From positions 1 to 41,451 of the forward strand of contig NZ_PQSU01000055.1 in NCBI RefSeq assembly GCF_002920615.1: a stretch of 41,451 nucleotides of DNA, read 5' to 3'. The DNA is from Streptomyces sp. Ru62 (GTDB taxonomy: Bacteria; Actinomycetota; Actinomycetes; Streptomycetales; Streptomycetaceae). Shown one piece after another: positions 1 through 9,081 of this stretch; the first letter of the stretch is position 1, and every line of letters starts with the position of its first letter. The position numbers were made by a program, and so were the translations under genes. The notes beneath the pieces were generated by a model, which was not told the DNA's origin, did no database searches, and saw only the letters and a program-made list of their open reading frames with translations.

Positions 1-741
1 TCTGGGTCGCGTGCTCCCGGCAGCCGCGCAGCAGCAGCCGGGCACCCAGCCGAGGACGGCGCACACCCCGCGGGTCAGCGGACAGCGGCCCCTGGTCGAG
101 GCGACGGCCACGGCCGCGTCCAGCCCGCGCACGAAGCGGCGGGCGGCGGCTATGTCCGGGTGCGCCGAGGGTCCCGTACCGGCGATGACCGGGGCGAGGA
201 CGGCGCGCAGCTCGCCGACGCGCATCCACCACAGGAACGGGGAGCCGATGACGAGGACCGGCGCGAGGGGGGTCCGGCGGCGGCCGGGGCCCGCTATCTC
301 GTCGGGTGCCGGACGCGGGGGCGGCCCGTGGGCCGAATGGGCCCGGTCCTCCAGCCAGCTGTCGCAGTCCGGGGTGAGCGCTATGGCCGAGGGCGCCGGC
401 ACGTCCAGCCGGTCGGCGAGGTCGCGCACCATCCGGTACAGGTCGGGGGCGGCCCCCTCCGGGACCGGCACGGTGGGGCTCATGGCGGGACGGGCCCGGG
501 CCACGACCACCGCGATACCGGCCGCGGCCAGCAGGACCAGCACCGCGAGCACGCCGACGACCCACCGGGCGGCGTCCCAGCCCGGGCCGACGAGACGGCC
601 GGTGGAGGCGCCGGTCAGCAGGATCACCTCGGCGCCCGCGGGCAGCAGCGCCACGGCCAGCGCCCGGCCCCGGACCCGCAGCACGGCGAGGGCCCGGGAA
701 CGCGCGGCCTGCGCGCCCGCCTCCACACCGATTCCGGTCAC
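1..741 (-). CDS. M48-like membrane protein, catalytic motif lost (partial, cut by window start)
   Basis: Leftward gene cut by the left window edge; 247 codons are visible from a GTG at 741 (rare-start choice, first in-frame start after the purD side). Residues about 59-82 form one strong membrane segment, with a weaker hydrophobic stretch at 27-45. The part that follows reads like M48-type membrane metallopeptidases of actinomycetes: a block ending VLVIGSPFLW, then ELRAVLAP at residues 177-184. In active members of that family the last block runs into the zinc-binding HExxH helix (ELRAVLAHE..H). Here the histidine and glutamate are replaced by proline and valine, so I infer a non-catalytic relative. 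The C-terminal portion is outside the window. The family assignment is from motif memory and is moderate. Confidence 0.55.
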   Translation of the reverse strand, partial: MTGIGVEAGAQAARSRALAVLRVRGRALAVALLPAGAEVILLTGASTGRLVGPGWDAARWVVGVLAVLVLLAAAGIAVVVARARPAMSPTVPVPEGAAPDLYRMVRDLADRLDVPAPSAIALTPDCDSWLEDRAHSAHGPPPRPAPDEIAGPGRRRTPLAPVLVIGSPFLWWMRVGELRAVLAPVIAGTGPSAHPDIAAARRFVRGLDAAVAVASTRGRCPLTRGVCAVLGWVPGCCCAAAGSTRPR

Positions 742-958
742 GTGCCGATCTCGCCCCCTCCCTGGCGATCGCGTGCTGCCCTGGTCTTGCTCACTCCCCC
801 ACTGTGGCACCCGCCACTGACATCGCAATGCCGGTGGGCCAAGTGCCGGAACGCTTGCGCGGCACCCTAGTTGGGGCCCCGGCCCCCGTCAGCCATATGG
901 GCGATCGCTCACTCGATGGAATGGCTTTGGTCAGAGCTGGGTGACAGACAGCAAAGAT

Positions 959-985
959 CAGGCCCCGGATCGTCTCCGGGGCCTG
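959..985 (-). terminator. Hairpin terminator downstream of purD
   Basis: Perfect 11-bp stem (CAGGCCCCGGA at 959-969 with its complement at 975-985) and a 5-base loop, 43 bases past the purD stop. It is followed leftward by TGATCTTTGCTG, only weakly T-rich, as is usual in this GC-rich genome. The rest of 742-958 holds the promoter side of the leftward membrane-protein gene; I see no gene there. Confidence 0.75.
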
Positions 986-1028
986 ATGGGGTGCGAGGGG
1001 CGGCACGGGAGAGCCGTACCGGCCGTGG

Positions 1029-2294
<1,266 letters not shown>

Positions 2295-2360
2295 GGGGTC
2301 AGCCTAATGGCAAGGTTGCCGAAGCCTGGGCGCCGGGTTTGTTGGACTTTCCTCCAAAGA

Positions 2361-2460
2361 GGGCCCGTTCCCCGAGCACAGGGCCCGGTTCCCCGCTCAC
2401 GCGGCCCGTTCCCCGAGCAGGGGCCCGTTCCCCGAGCAGGGGGCGCGTTTACTGCGCAGG
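2361..2460. repeat. Five-unit 20-bp tandem repeat between dnaX and purD
   Basis: Five consecutive 20-base units fill exactly 2361-2460. Units 1, 3 and 4 are near-identical around the core GGCCCGTTCCCCGAGCA; unit 2 has one base inserted and one lost, and unit 5 is more diverged (GGGCGCGTTTACTGCGCAGG). The array ends six bases before the dnaX stop codon and starts 66 bases before the purD ATG, so it forms most of the dnaX-purD spacer. No open frame of coding character crosses it. Confidence 0.9.
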
Positions 2461-2466
2461 GGCCCC

Positions 2467-4872
2467 TCACTCGTTGGAGAACTCCTCCACCACCGTCGCC
2501 CCCAGCTCACGCACGATCAGCTCGTGGCCGGAGAGCGCCGACTCGTCGAGGTCCGGGTCGTCGTCCTCAGGAATGTCGTCCTCGGGCGAGACGGGCGGTG
2601 GCTCGGGCGCGGCGGCCGGCGGCGGGGCCGGGGCGGGCGCGGCGGGCGCGGCAGGGGTGCCGCTCTGCGGGGCGGCGGGCGGCTGCGGGGACGGCTGGGA
2701 GGCTCCGGGGCGGGGTGCGGCCGGGGCGCCGCCGTAGCCACCGCCGCCGGGGGCGCCGCCAGGGCCACCGGCGGAAGAGCCGCCGTAGCCGCTGCCTCCG
2801 CCGTAGCCGCCTGCGGCCGGTGGGGCGGAGCCGCCGCCCGACGGGTCGACGACCGCCTCGATCTTCCACTGCACGTTGAACTGCTCGGCCAGCGCCTGCC
2901 GCAGCACGTCCTCGCTGCCGCTGCCGGCGAAGTTGTCCCGCGCGCCGGCGTTCACGAAGCCGAGCTGGAGCGTCGTGCCGTCGAAGCCGGTCACCTGGGC
3001 GTTCTGGCTGAGCAGGATCCAGGTGAAGCGGCGGCGGTTCTTGACGGCCTCCAGGATGTTCGGCCAGAGCGCGCGGGGGTCGAGGCCGCCGGTGGGGGCG
3101 GCCGGGGCGGAAGCCTGGGGCGCCGGGGCCGGGGCGGCCGGAGGCGTGGACTGGGCCGGCTGGTACGACGGCTGGGGCTGGGCCGGGGCCGCGCGGCCGG
3201 GACCCTGCCCCTGCCCCGCGCCCTGGCTCTCCCCCTGCCGGCCGCCCGGAGCGGTGGCCGTGGGCCAGCCACCGGGGCGTCGGCCACCGCCGGCGGGGGC
3301 GGCGGTGGGCCAGGCGCCGGGAGCGGGGGCGGCGGGGGCGGCCGGAGCCTGGGCGGCGGGAGCGGAAGCGGGAGCGGGCGTGGTCGCAGGGGCGGGGGCA
3401 GGGGGCGTGGGCACCGCAGCCGCCGGGGCGACCGGGGCGGCCGGGGCGACGGGAGCGGCCGGAGCCGGCTCACCCGGACCCGCCGGACCGGAGGGGCCAC
3501 CGGGACCCACCGGAACCGCGGCCGGCGTACCGGATCCGGCCGGGCCCCCCACGGTCCGGACCGCCGCGCGAGCCGCCGCGGGCCCCCCACCGGGCGGCAC
3601 GGACGGGCCACCGGCACCCGGACCGGCACCCGCGCCCGGTGCGAGGGCGCCGCCGTGGGCCTCGGGACCCGGGACGTACCCCATGGCCGGCGCGCCGGCG
3701 CCGGCGGAGAAGCCGATGCCGCGCTCCAGGCGGTCGAGCCGGGCCATCACGGACCGCTGGTCGCCGTAGGCCGCGGGGAGCAGGACGCGGGCGCAGATCA
3801 GTTCCAGCTGGAGGCGGGGCGAGGTGGCGCCGCGCATCTCGGTCAGGCCCTCGTTGACCAGATCGGCGGCGCGGCTCAGCTCGGCGGCGCCGAAGGTCTC
3901 GGCCTGGGCCTGCATCCGCTCCAGGACGTCGGCCGGGGCGTCGAGGAGCCCCTTCTCCACGGCGTCGGGCACGGCGGCGAGGATCACCAGGTCCCGCAGC
4001 CGCTCCAGCAGGTCGGCGACAAAGCGGCGCGGGTCGTTGCCCCCCTCGATGACCCGGTCGACCACCTCGAAGGCGGCGGCCCCGTCACCGGTGGCGAAGG
4101 CCTCCACGACGGAGTCGAGCAGGGAGCCGTCGGTGTAGCCGAGGAGGGAGGTGGCCATGGCGTACGTCACACCGTCCGCCCCGGCGCCGGCGAGGAGCTG
4201 GTCCATGACGGACATGGAGTCACGCACGGAGCCGGCGCCCGCGCGCACGACGAGCGGCAGGACGCCGTCCTCGACCGGGATGTCCTCCTTCTGGCACACC
4301 TCGGCCAGGTAGTCCCGCAGGGTGCCGGGCGGCACCAGCCGGAACGGGTAGTGGTGGGTCCGCGACCGGATGGTCCCGATGACCTTCTCGGGCTCGGTGG
4401 TCGCGAAGATGAACTTCAGATGCTCGGGCGGCTCCTCGACGACCTTCAGCAGCGCGTTGAAGCCGGCCGACGTGACCATGTGGGCCTCGTCGATGATGTA
4501 GATCTTGTACCGGCTGCTCGCGGGTCCGAAGAAGGCCTTCTCGCGCAGCTCACGGGCGTCGTCCACACCACCGTGAGAGGCCGCGTCGATCTCGATGACG
4601 TCGATCGATCCCGGGCCGTTCCGGGCCAGGTCGCGGCAGGACTGGCACTCTCCGCACGGCGTCGGGGTGGGACCTTGCTCACAGTTCAGACAGCGGGCCA
4701 GGATGCGCGCGCTGGTCGTCTTGCCGCATCCGCGCGGACCGCTGAACAGGTACGCGTGATTGACCCGGTTGTTCCGCAGCGCCTGCTGCAGCGGGTCGGT
4801 GACATGCTCCTGCCCGATGACCTCGGCAAAGGTCTCCGGGCGATAGCGGCGGTACAGCGCGAGAGACGACAC
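2467..4872 (-). CDS. dnaX: DNA polymerase III subunit gamma/tau (clamp loader)
   Basis: ATPase subunit of the replication clamp loader; 801 residues from the GTG at 4872. The protein opens SSLALYRRYRPETFAEVIGQ as expected. Walker A GPRGCGKTT is at 45-53, then a zinc module (CLNC, CGEC..C), Walker B IIDEAHM, and sensor 1 FATTEP. The sensor-2-side block reads TIRSRTHHYPF where many bacteria have SRC. After about residue 365 comes a roughly 300-residue Pro/Ala/Gly-rich linker, then a tau-type C-terminal domain (LDPRALWPNILEAVKNRRRFTW) and a second Gly/Pro-rich tail ending in an acidic segment. The in-frame extension upstream of the GTG runs through the SRP RNA gene and is not coding. No A-rich slippery site is seen, so a frameshifted gamma form is not indicated. 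Confidence 0.95.
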   Translation of the reverse strand: MSSLALYRRYRPETFAEVIGQEHVTDPLQQALRNNRVNHAYLFSGPRGCGKTTSARILARCLNCEQGPTPTPCGECQSCRDLARNGPGSIDVIEIDAASHGGVDDARELREKAFFGPASSRYKIYIIDEAHMVTSAGFNALLKVVEEPPEHLKFIFATTEPEKVIGTIRSRTHHYPFRLVPPGTLRDYLAEVCQKEDIPVEDGVLPLVVRAGAGSVRDSMSVMDQLLAGAGADGVTYAMATSLLGYTDGSLLDSVVEAFATGDGAAAFEVVDRVIEGGNDPRRFVADLLERLRDLVILAAVPDAVEKGLLDAPADVLERMQAQAETFGAAELSRAADLVNEGLTEMRGATSPRLQLELICARVLLPAAYGDQRSVMARLDRLERGIGFSAGAGAPAMGYVPGPEAHGGALAPGAGAGPGAGGPSVPPGGGPAAARAAVRTVGGPAGSGTPAAVPVGPGGPSGPAGPGEPAPAAPVAPAAPVAPAAAVPTPPAPAPATTPAPASAPAAQAPAAPAAPAPGAWPTAAPAGGGRRPGGWPTATAPGGRQGESQGAGQGQGPGRAAPAQPQPSYQPAQSTPPAAPAPAPQASAPAAPTGGLDPRALWPNILEAVKNRRRFTWILLSQNAQVTGFDGTTLQLGFVNAGARDNFAGSGSEDVLRQALAEQFNVQWKIEAVVDPSGGGSAPPAAGGYGGGSGYGGSSAGGPGGAPGGGGYGGAPAAPRPGASQPSPQPPAAPQSGTPAAPAAPAPAPPPAAAPEPPPVSPEDDIPEDDDPDLDESALSGHELIVRELGATVVEEFSNE

Positions 4873-4943
4873 GCATACGAGGTTAATGGCGCCCACTGAC
4901 AACCGGCCCCGCCCCGGATCCGCACCCCGGACCCCGGAACGCA

Positions 4944-5034
4944 AGGGCCCCCCACGCACCCGCCAGAGCCGACCTACCCTTGCTGCCTTCCGGCCCTGGG
5001 GGAGTTCAGTCAGATAGCGCCGCGTGAGGGGCTG
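4944..5034 (-). ncRNA. ffs: Small bacterial SRP RNA (4.5S, ffs)
   Basis: RNA component of the signal recognition particle. The leftward transcript carries the domain IV apical motif GGCCGGAAGGCAGCAAGGG, the hallmark of 4.5S RNA. The ends close in a perfect 11-bp helix: GCCCCUCACGC, complementary to 5022-5032, pairs with GCGUGGGGGGC, complementary to 4947-4957, counting one G-U pair. Size about 90 nt fits the short actinobacterial form. It sits 72 bases upstream of dnaX on the same strand. Exact 5' and 3' ends are estimates. Confidence 0.9.
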
Positions 5035-5040
5035 TGCCCC

Positions 5041-5070
5041 ACAGTACCCGATCGCGGGCAGCGGTCCGAA
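5041..5070 (-). promoter_or_regulatory. Promoter of the SRP RNA gene
   Basis: Read leftward: a -35-like TTCGGA (complement of 5065-5070), 18 bases, then a -10-like TACTGT (complement of 5041-5046). This would start transcription near 5033-5034, at the base of the closing helix of the SRP RNA. Confidence 0.6.
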
Positions 5071-5155
5071 CCCGATCGGACCCACGACCCCACCCGGGGA
5101 CGGCCTGCGGGAACGAGTTCGCGAGCACTCCCCTCGGTCATGTAATGTTTCCGGC

Positions 5156-5243
5156 GGAGGATTCGCCTAGAGGCCTAGGGCGCACGCTTGGAAAGCGTGT
5201 TGGGGGCAACCCCTCACGAGTTCGAATCTCGTATCCTCCGCCA
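5156..5243 (+). tRNA. tRNA-Ser (anticodon GGA)
   Basis: Class II tRNA. Acceptor stem GGAGGAT (5156-5162) pairs with ATCCTCC (5233-5239), discriminator G, encoded CCA at 5241-5243. The anticodon arm CACGC-TTGGAAA-GCGTG gives anticodon GGA, followed by a long variable arm and the T-loop TTCGAAT. A -10-like TAATGT lies 7 bases upstream (5143-5148). The 3' end abuts integrase remnants, so this gene was once an attachment site. Confidence 0.97.
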
Positions 5244-5262
5244 GTGCCTCACCGGGCACGTT

Positions 5263-5300
5263 GTCGAAGGGCCCCACCGCTTGCGGTGGGGCCCTTCGAC
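5263..5300 (+). terminator. Strong hairpin terminator after tRNA-Ser(GGA)
   Basis: An 18-bp perfect stem (5263-5280 with 5283-5300, core GGGCCCCACCGC) with a minimal apical turn, 19 bases past the tRNA. No clear T-run follows. It is symmetric and could also stop leftward transcription coming from the integrase remnant. Confidence 0.8.
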
Positions 5301-5867
5301 GTTCTCCGTCTCAGTTCCCGTCTCAGTCGGCTTCCCTTCGGTGCCGGGCGGCACCCAGAGCGCATCTCCGACTTGCTGAGCGACTTTCCGGAGCATGACT
5401 CCCGTCACATGCATGTACCGGGCCACCGGGGATCAGAAGCACGGTCGCGGCGGTGTGGCCGGCGTCGTTGCGCCGCCCGCCCCGTACGCCGGCGTCCCGC
5501 GGGAGGCCCTTCTCTTTCCGGTCAGCGCCGACTTCCGCCCGCTCCCGCTCCTCCCGGTGTTGCCGGAGCAGCTTGATCAGCGGGTCCGGAAGGCCGATCG
5601 TGCGCCGTCCGGCACGGGACTTGGTGTTCTTGTACTCACGACGGATCTGCTGTTTCTGGGGGCAGTAGCCGGCCTTGCGACCGCAGATCATCCCCGCAGC
5701 CGTGGGCGTACTTGGGCCGGAGACGGTTCTTGCGGATCCGGATGTACCCGGCGTCGAGGTCGACGTCTTCCCGGTGCAGCCCGAGTGCTTCGCCCTGGCG
5801 GAGGCCGAGGGCCAGGGCGACGACCCGGCGCGCGCTGTTGCGGAGCCTGGCCGCCTCCACGAGCGGG
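5301..5867 (-). pseudogene. Tyrosine integrase remnant (pSAM2/AICE type), frameshifted and internally deleted
   Basis: Three leftward frames together spell parts of an actinomycete tyrosine recombinase. The first holds ALALGLRQGEALGLHREDVD, with the catalytic-domain arginine, and runs to RPKYAHGCG. A one-base shift near 5690 moves to CGRKAGYCPQ, KSRAGRRTIGLPDPL and LLRQHREE, then jumps to DAGHTAATVLLI (the catalytic HTAAT block), losing about 40 residues expected between. A third frame gives ARYMHVTGV, including the position of the catalytic tyrosine, and VAQQVGDALW near the usual C-terminus. The N-terminal half is missing. It points at the 3' end of tRNA-Ser(GGA), as int does beside its att site. 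Certainly non-functional. Confidence 0.85.
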
Positions 5868-6128
5868 CTCTGTCAGCAACTCGGTCGTGACCCAGGCCGG
5901 CGGTGGCGTGTTGCCGCCTTCGGGGCCGTCGAGGCGGATGACGGCATGGAAGTGGACGGCGCCCCGCTTCTGGTACTCGGCGACCTTGGCGAACGAGATC
6001 CGGGCGTGATCACGGAAGTCGCGTTGTGTGAGGCCGGCGCGCTTGGCGACCTCTCGGGAGTCCAGGGCGGCATCCGTCTCGCTGCCGGAGGCCGCAGCGG
6101 CAGTCCCTCCGGTCTGGGCGACTGTCAA
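5868..6128 (-). pseudogene. RepSA-type replication initiator fragment of an integrative element
   Basis: The leftward frame contains AGLTQRDFRDHARISFAKVA, then EYQKRGAVHFHAVIRLDG and TPPPAWVTTELL, which is the conserved core of RepSA-like initiators of actinomycete integrative and conjugative elements. HFH in that stretch is the H-hydrophobic-H metal motif of HUH-type initiators. The N-terminal zinc-binding part and the C-terminal part with the catalytic tyrosine are absent. Downstream it runs directly, out of frame, into the integrase remnant at about 5867, so a deletion removed the rest of rep, xis and the start of int. The order rep then int toward the tRNA is the family's usual order. Confidence 0.8.
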
Positions 6129-6149
6129 GCCGCCCGTTGACCTCGCCCA

Positions 6150-6330
6150 TCAGTCCCACGCGTTGAAGATCACCCCGCCCAACGAGGCGATGTCATAGAA
6201 GCGAATCTGGTGCCACTCACCTTGCGTGAGCACCGAGGTGTCCACGTCGGAAAGAGGCGTGGTGAGCTGCTCGCGGTCGAAGACCACGAACCCAGCGTGC
6301 GCGAAGGTGCCTTCCCGGGCGCCGGTGCCT
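6150..6330 (-). pseudogene. C-terminal fragment of an unidentified protein
   Basis: Leftward open frame that becomes protein-like only in its last 50 residues (HAGFVVFDREQLTTPLSDVD, then EGTW-like GEWHQIRFYD and the terminal GGVIFNAWD). The coding character fades upstream, where the frame collides with the start of the rightward secreted-protein gene. I do not recognise the family. It lies just upstream of the RepSA fragment on the same strand, so it may belong to the same decayed element. Confidence 0.45.
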
Positions 6331-6404
6331 TGGCGTTCGGCGCGGCGCCGGCGGGAGCGCCCGCGCCCAGCACGACCGCGCCCACCGACACGGGGAGTCA
6401 GCGG

Positions 6405-6956
6405 ATGCGACCTCCGGGGCGGAAGTGCACTGTGGTGACCAAGGGTCTTTCGCTGGAGGTGAGGGCCTTGGGGCGTTCGTTGCCTGTTGTGGCTGCTGCC
6501 GCGGCTCTGCTGGTCCCCGTCGTCTCCGTGGGCGGTACGGCGACCGCGGCGCAGGCACGGGGGCCGGCCTCCGCTCCGGCGGGCCCGTGCGCCTCCCAGG
6601 ACGCGTATCCGCCGGGGGGCGGCACCGACCTGGGCGGGACGCCCCACCGGTTCAGGTACGCGGACACCCCGTACGCCGGTGCCCGCTTCGACGGGTGCGC
6701 CAACACGCTGAGGGTGTACTACGGCGGTTATTCCAGCCCCCGCTACGCCTACTACGAGGTCCGGTACACGTATCCGTCACGGCTCGGCTGGTACAGCTGG
6801 CAGCTCCGCATGGGCGAGTACCGGGTCGCCACGGTCGACGCGCCCGCGCGCGGCGACTGGAACATCAAGGTCAGGGCATGCGCCGGCGCCATCGACGAGG
6901 CGGGGCCCGGAAGCTGCACCGGCTGGTCCCCGCAACTCTTCCTGCACGCCGTCTGA
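6405..6956 (+). CDS. Small secreted tyrosine-rich protein, unknown function
   Basis: 183 residues from the ATG at 6405, which has GGGGAG seven bases upstream; a GTG at 6435 is an alternative. Residues about 24-50 are a signal peptide (RSLPVVAAAAALLVPVVSVG, then Ala-rich cleavage region TATAAQA). The mature part, about 130 residues, is rich in Tyr and Arg (VYYGGYSSPRYAYYEVRYTY) and has four cysteines (CAS, GCAN, RACAG, SCTG), enough for two disulfides outside the cell. I recognise no catalytic motif or named family. It stands between the element remnant and the copper gene, and faces the latter. Confidence 0.75.
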   Translation: MRPPGRKCTVVTKGLSLEVRALGRSLPVVAAAAALLVPVVSVGGTATAAQARGPASAPAGPCASQDAYPPGGGTDLGGTPHRFRYADTPYAGARFDGCANTLRVYYGGYSSPRYAYYEVRYTYPSRLGWYSWQLRMGEYRVATVDAPARGDWNIKVRACAGAIDEAGPGSCTGWSPQLFLHAV

Positions 6957-6975
6957 CCCCGTCGGCCCCTCGCCG

Positions 6976-8862
6976 CTACCGCGTCACCCGCACCGGTGCC
7001 GACACCGTCACCTGGTCCAGGTCCGACACGCGAACCGTCGCCTTCATCGTCCAGGTGCCGGGGAGCGGCACGGTGAAGGCGGGGGTGGACCAGTAGCCGC
7101 CGCGGTCGGTGAGCCTGGTGTCCAGGGGACCCAGGCGCTGGGACGGGAGCGAGAGGGTGACGCGGAGCTCGGGGACCGTGGAGAGGCCGCCGTCGGGGCC
7201 GTAGATCACCGCCTGGAGCGAGTTGGTGCCGACGCGGCCCGGGTCCAGGGTGAGCTGGACCTTGCCGTGGCCGCCGGGGGCGCCGGTGTCGAAGGGGATC
7301 GTGGTGACCGAGGCCGTCTGGACGCCCGTCGCCGCGGAGGGCGTGGACGAGGCGGACTCCGTCGCCGCGCGGCCGGGGACCGTGCTGGTCAGGAGGGTGG
7401 TCAGGGCCAGGACCAGCGCGGCGGCCACCGCCTCCCACAGGACCGAGCGGCGCAGGAGGTGCAGGGGTGGGGCCGGGGGTGGTTCCGGGGGGAGTTCGGG
7501 GAGCGCAGGGCCGGTGGCCGGTTCGGGGACACGTGCGCGCACGGCGGCCCCTGTCGGACGGGTCAGGCGGGCCGTCCAGGTGCGGGAGCAGGCCGCCGCG
7601 AGGAGCAGCGCGGTGACCGCCGCCAGCTTCGCCAGGAGCGTGCGGCCGTACGTCGTGTCGGTCAGCGCCTGCCAGGAGCCCAGGCCGCGCCAGGACTGGT
7701 AGACGCCGGTGACGACCAGGACCACCACCGAGGTGAACGCCAGGCGGGAGAAGCGGGCCGGGACCGAGGCCGGCAGGGCGGCCGGCGCCTCCGGGGCGCG
7801 CCGCAGTGTCCACAGCAGCGCGGCCAGGCCGCCCAGCCAGGCCGCCGTCGCCAGCAGGTGCAGGGTGGACGAGACGACCGCCGCCGGGACCTGGATGCCC
7901 GCCGAGGCGTGGTCGGACGCCGACCAGGTCAGGGCCAGGGCGACGGCGAGGACCGTGGCGGCCGCGAGGGTGGCGCGGCGCGGGAGCCTGACGCGGCGGG
8001 TTCTGAGCAGGGTGACGGCGGCCGCGGCCAGGAGCAGCAGAGCCAGGCGGAGGAGCAGGAGCCGGCCCGGGCGGGTCGTCGCCGTGTGGGTGAGGGCGGA
8101 GAGGGAGAAGGCGGTCGTCGGGGAGGCGGCCTCCTCGTAGGGGGCGCGCAGGACGTACACGGCGAGGGTGGAGGCCACCAGTGTCACGGCGGCGGCGAGG
8201 GCGGGGGCCCGCAGATGGGCCGTCGTCGGCGGGCGGCAGTACGCCACGAACGCGGCCGTGCCCAGGAGGAGGGCCAGGGAGAGGTAGGCGAGGTAGCGCG
8301 CGATGGTGTGCAGGGCCGTGGTGGCCCCGTTCTCCGCGCGGTCCTGGGGCAGGGCCGCCGGTGCCGCCGTGCGTTTCCCGACCGAGAAGGTGAGCGCGCC
8401 GGACACCGGGTGGCTGTCGGCCGACACCACCCGCCAGGCGACCGTGTACGTCCCGGTGGCGAGCCGGGCGGGGAGGGCGACCCGCGCGGTGTCGGAGCGG
8501 CCGGCGGCGTGCCCGGCGGGACCGGTGCGGAGGCGGCGGTTCTCGGGGTCGTAGACCCGGAAGGAGTCGGTCAGCAGGCCGACCGACTCGGTGAAGGTGA
8601 GGGTGACGTGGCGGGGGGCGGTGCGCAGGACGGTTCCGTCGGCGGGGTCCGTCGCGCGCAGGACGGCGTGGGCCGAGGCGGGCGTCGCCGTGCCGAGGAG
8701 GAGAACGGGGAGGAGGGCGGGGAGGAGCAGTACGAGCAGGAACGTGCCTGCCGGGCGCCGCGACGGGCCGCGGACGCGTCGTCCTCGCGGTCGCGGGACG
8801 CCGTCCCGGGCTCGCTCACGGTCTTTGCCGTGGGCTCCGTCGTGGTCCGCGTCGCGCAGCAC
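6976..8862 (-). CDS. CopC-CopD fusion with C-terminal YtkA-like domain (copper uptake/resistance)
   Basis: Membrane copper-handling protein of 628 residues. The GTG start at 8862 has GGAGG six bases upstream. After a basic N-terminus and a signal segment (about 41-64), mature CopC begins at His65 (ASA/HAVLRATDPADG), the N-terminal histidine that binds Cu(II); a second CopC motif is SADSHPVSGALTF. From about 185 to 430 there are eight hydrophobic segments of the CopD domain. The last roughly 120 residues (KVQLTLDPGRVGTNSLQAVI, ending VRVTR) form a YtkA-like beta domain, expected outside the membrane. This three-part layout is known from YcnJ-type proteins. The direction of copper movement cannot be read from sequence. 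Confidence 0.9.
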   Translation of the reverse strand: MLRDADHDGAHGKDRERARDGVPRPRGRRVRGPSRRPAGTFLLVLLLPALLPVLLLGTATPASAHAVLRATDPADGTVLRTAPRHVTLTFTESVGLLTDSFRVYDPENRRLRTGPAGHAAGRSDTARVALPARLATGTYTVAWRVVSADSHPVSGALTFSVGKRTAAPAALPQDRAENGATTALHTIARYLAYLSLALLLGTAAFVAYCRPPTTAHLRAPALAAAVTLVASTLAVYVLRAPYEEAASPTTAFSLSALTHTATTRPGRLLLLRLALLLLAAAAVTLLRTRRVRLPRRATLAAATVLAVALALTWSASDHASAGIQVPAAVVSSTLHLLATAAWLGGLAALLWTLRRAPEAPAALPASVPARFSRLAFTSVVVLVVTGVYQSWRGLGSWQALTDTTYGRTLLAKLAAVTALLLAAACSRTWTARLTRPTGAAVRARVPEPATGPALPELPPEPPPAPPLHLLRRSVLWEAVAAALVLALTTLLTSTVPGRAATESASSTPSAATGVQTASVTTIPFDTGAPGGHGKVQLTLDPGRVGTNSLQAVIYGPDGGLSTVPELRVTLSLPSQRLGPLDTRLTDRGGYWSTPAFTVPLPGTWTMKATVRVSDLDQVTVSAPVRVTR

Positions 8863-8896
8863 CGTCAGCCTCCGTTCCCGCCGTGCACCCGTGCCT

Positions 8897-8913
8897 CCCC
8901 CTAGGTACGGGGG
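8897..8913. promoter_or_regulatory. Candidate CsoR-type copper operator
   Basis: CCCCCTAGGTACGGGGG, a C5-N7-G5 pseudo-palindrome 35 bases upstream of the copC-copD start. CsoR boxes are G/C-tract palindromes of this general shape with TA-rich flanks (TACCC..GGGTA). The position fits, but the match is only to the general form, so this is tentative. Confidence 0.35.
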
Positions 8914-9081
8914 GAACCGGCCGCGTGCTCACCGGACCGGACGGATCGTCACTCCGCCCTGCACCACCCCGGGGAAGAGGCAGGCGCCGGCCACGTCCTC
9001 GGGACGGCCGTCGGGACCGGCGGCCCCGGCCCGGGGACGGCGGAGCAGACCGTCCTCGGGCGATCAGCTCCTCGGGCGTCG

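Noticed and set aside
6170..6391. Leftward frame starting MSVGAVVLGAGAPAGAAP, resembling a signal peptide
   Set aside because: It changes to Arg/Ser-rich noise after 30 residues and lies antisense to the leader of the rightward secreted gene; the protein-like part on this strand is in another frame.
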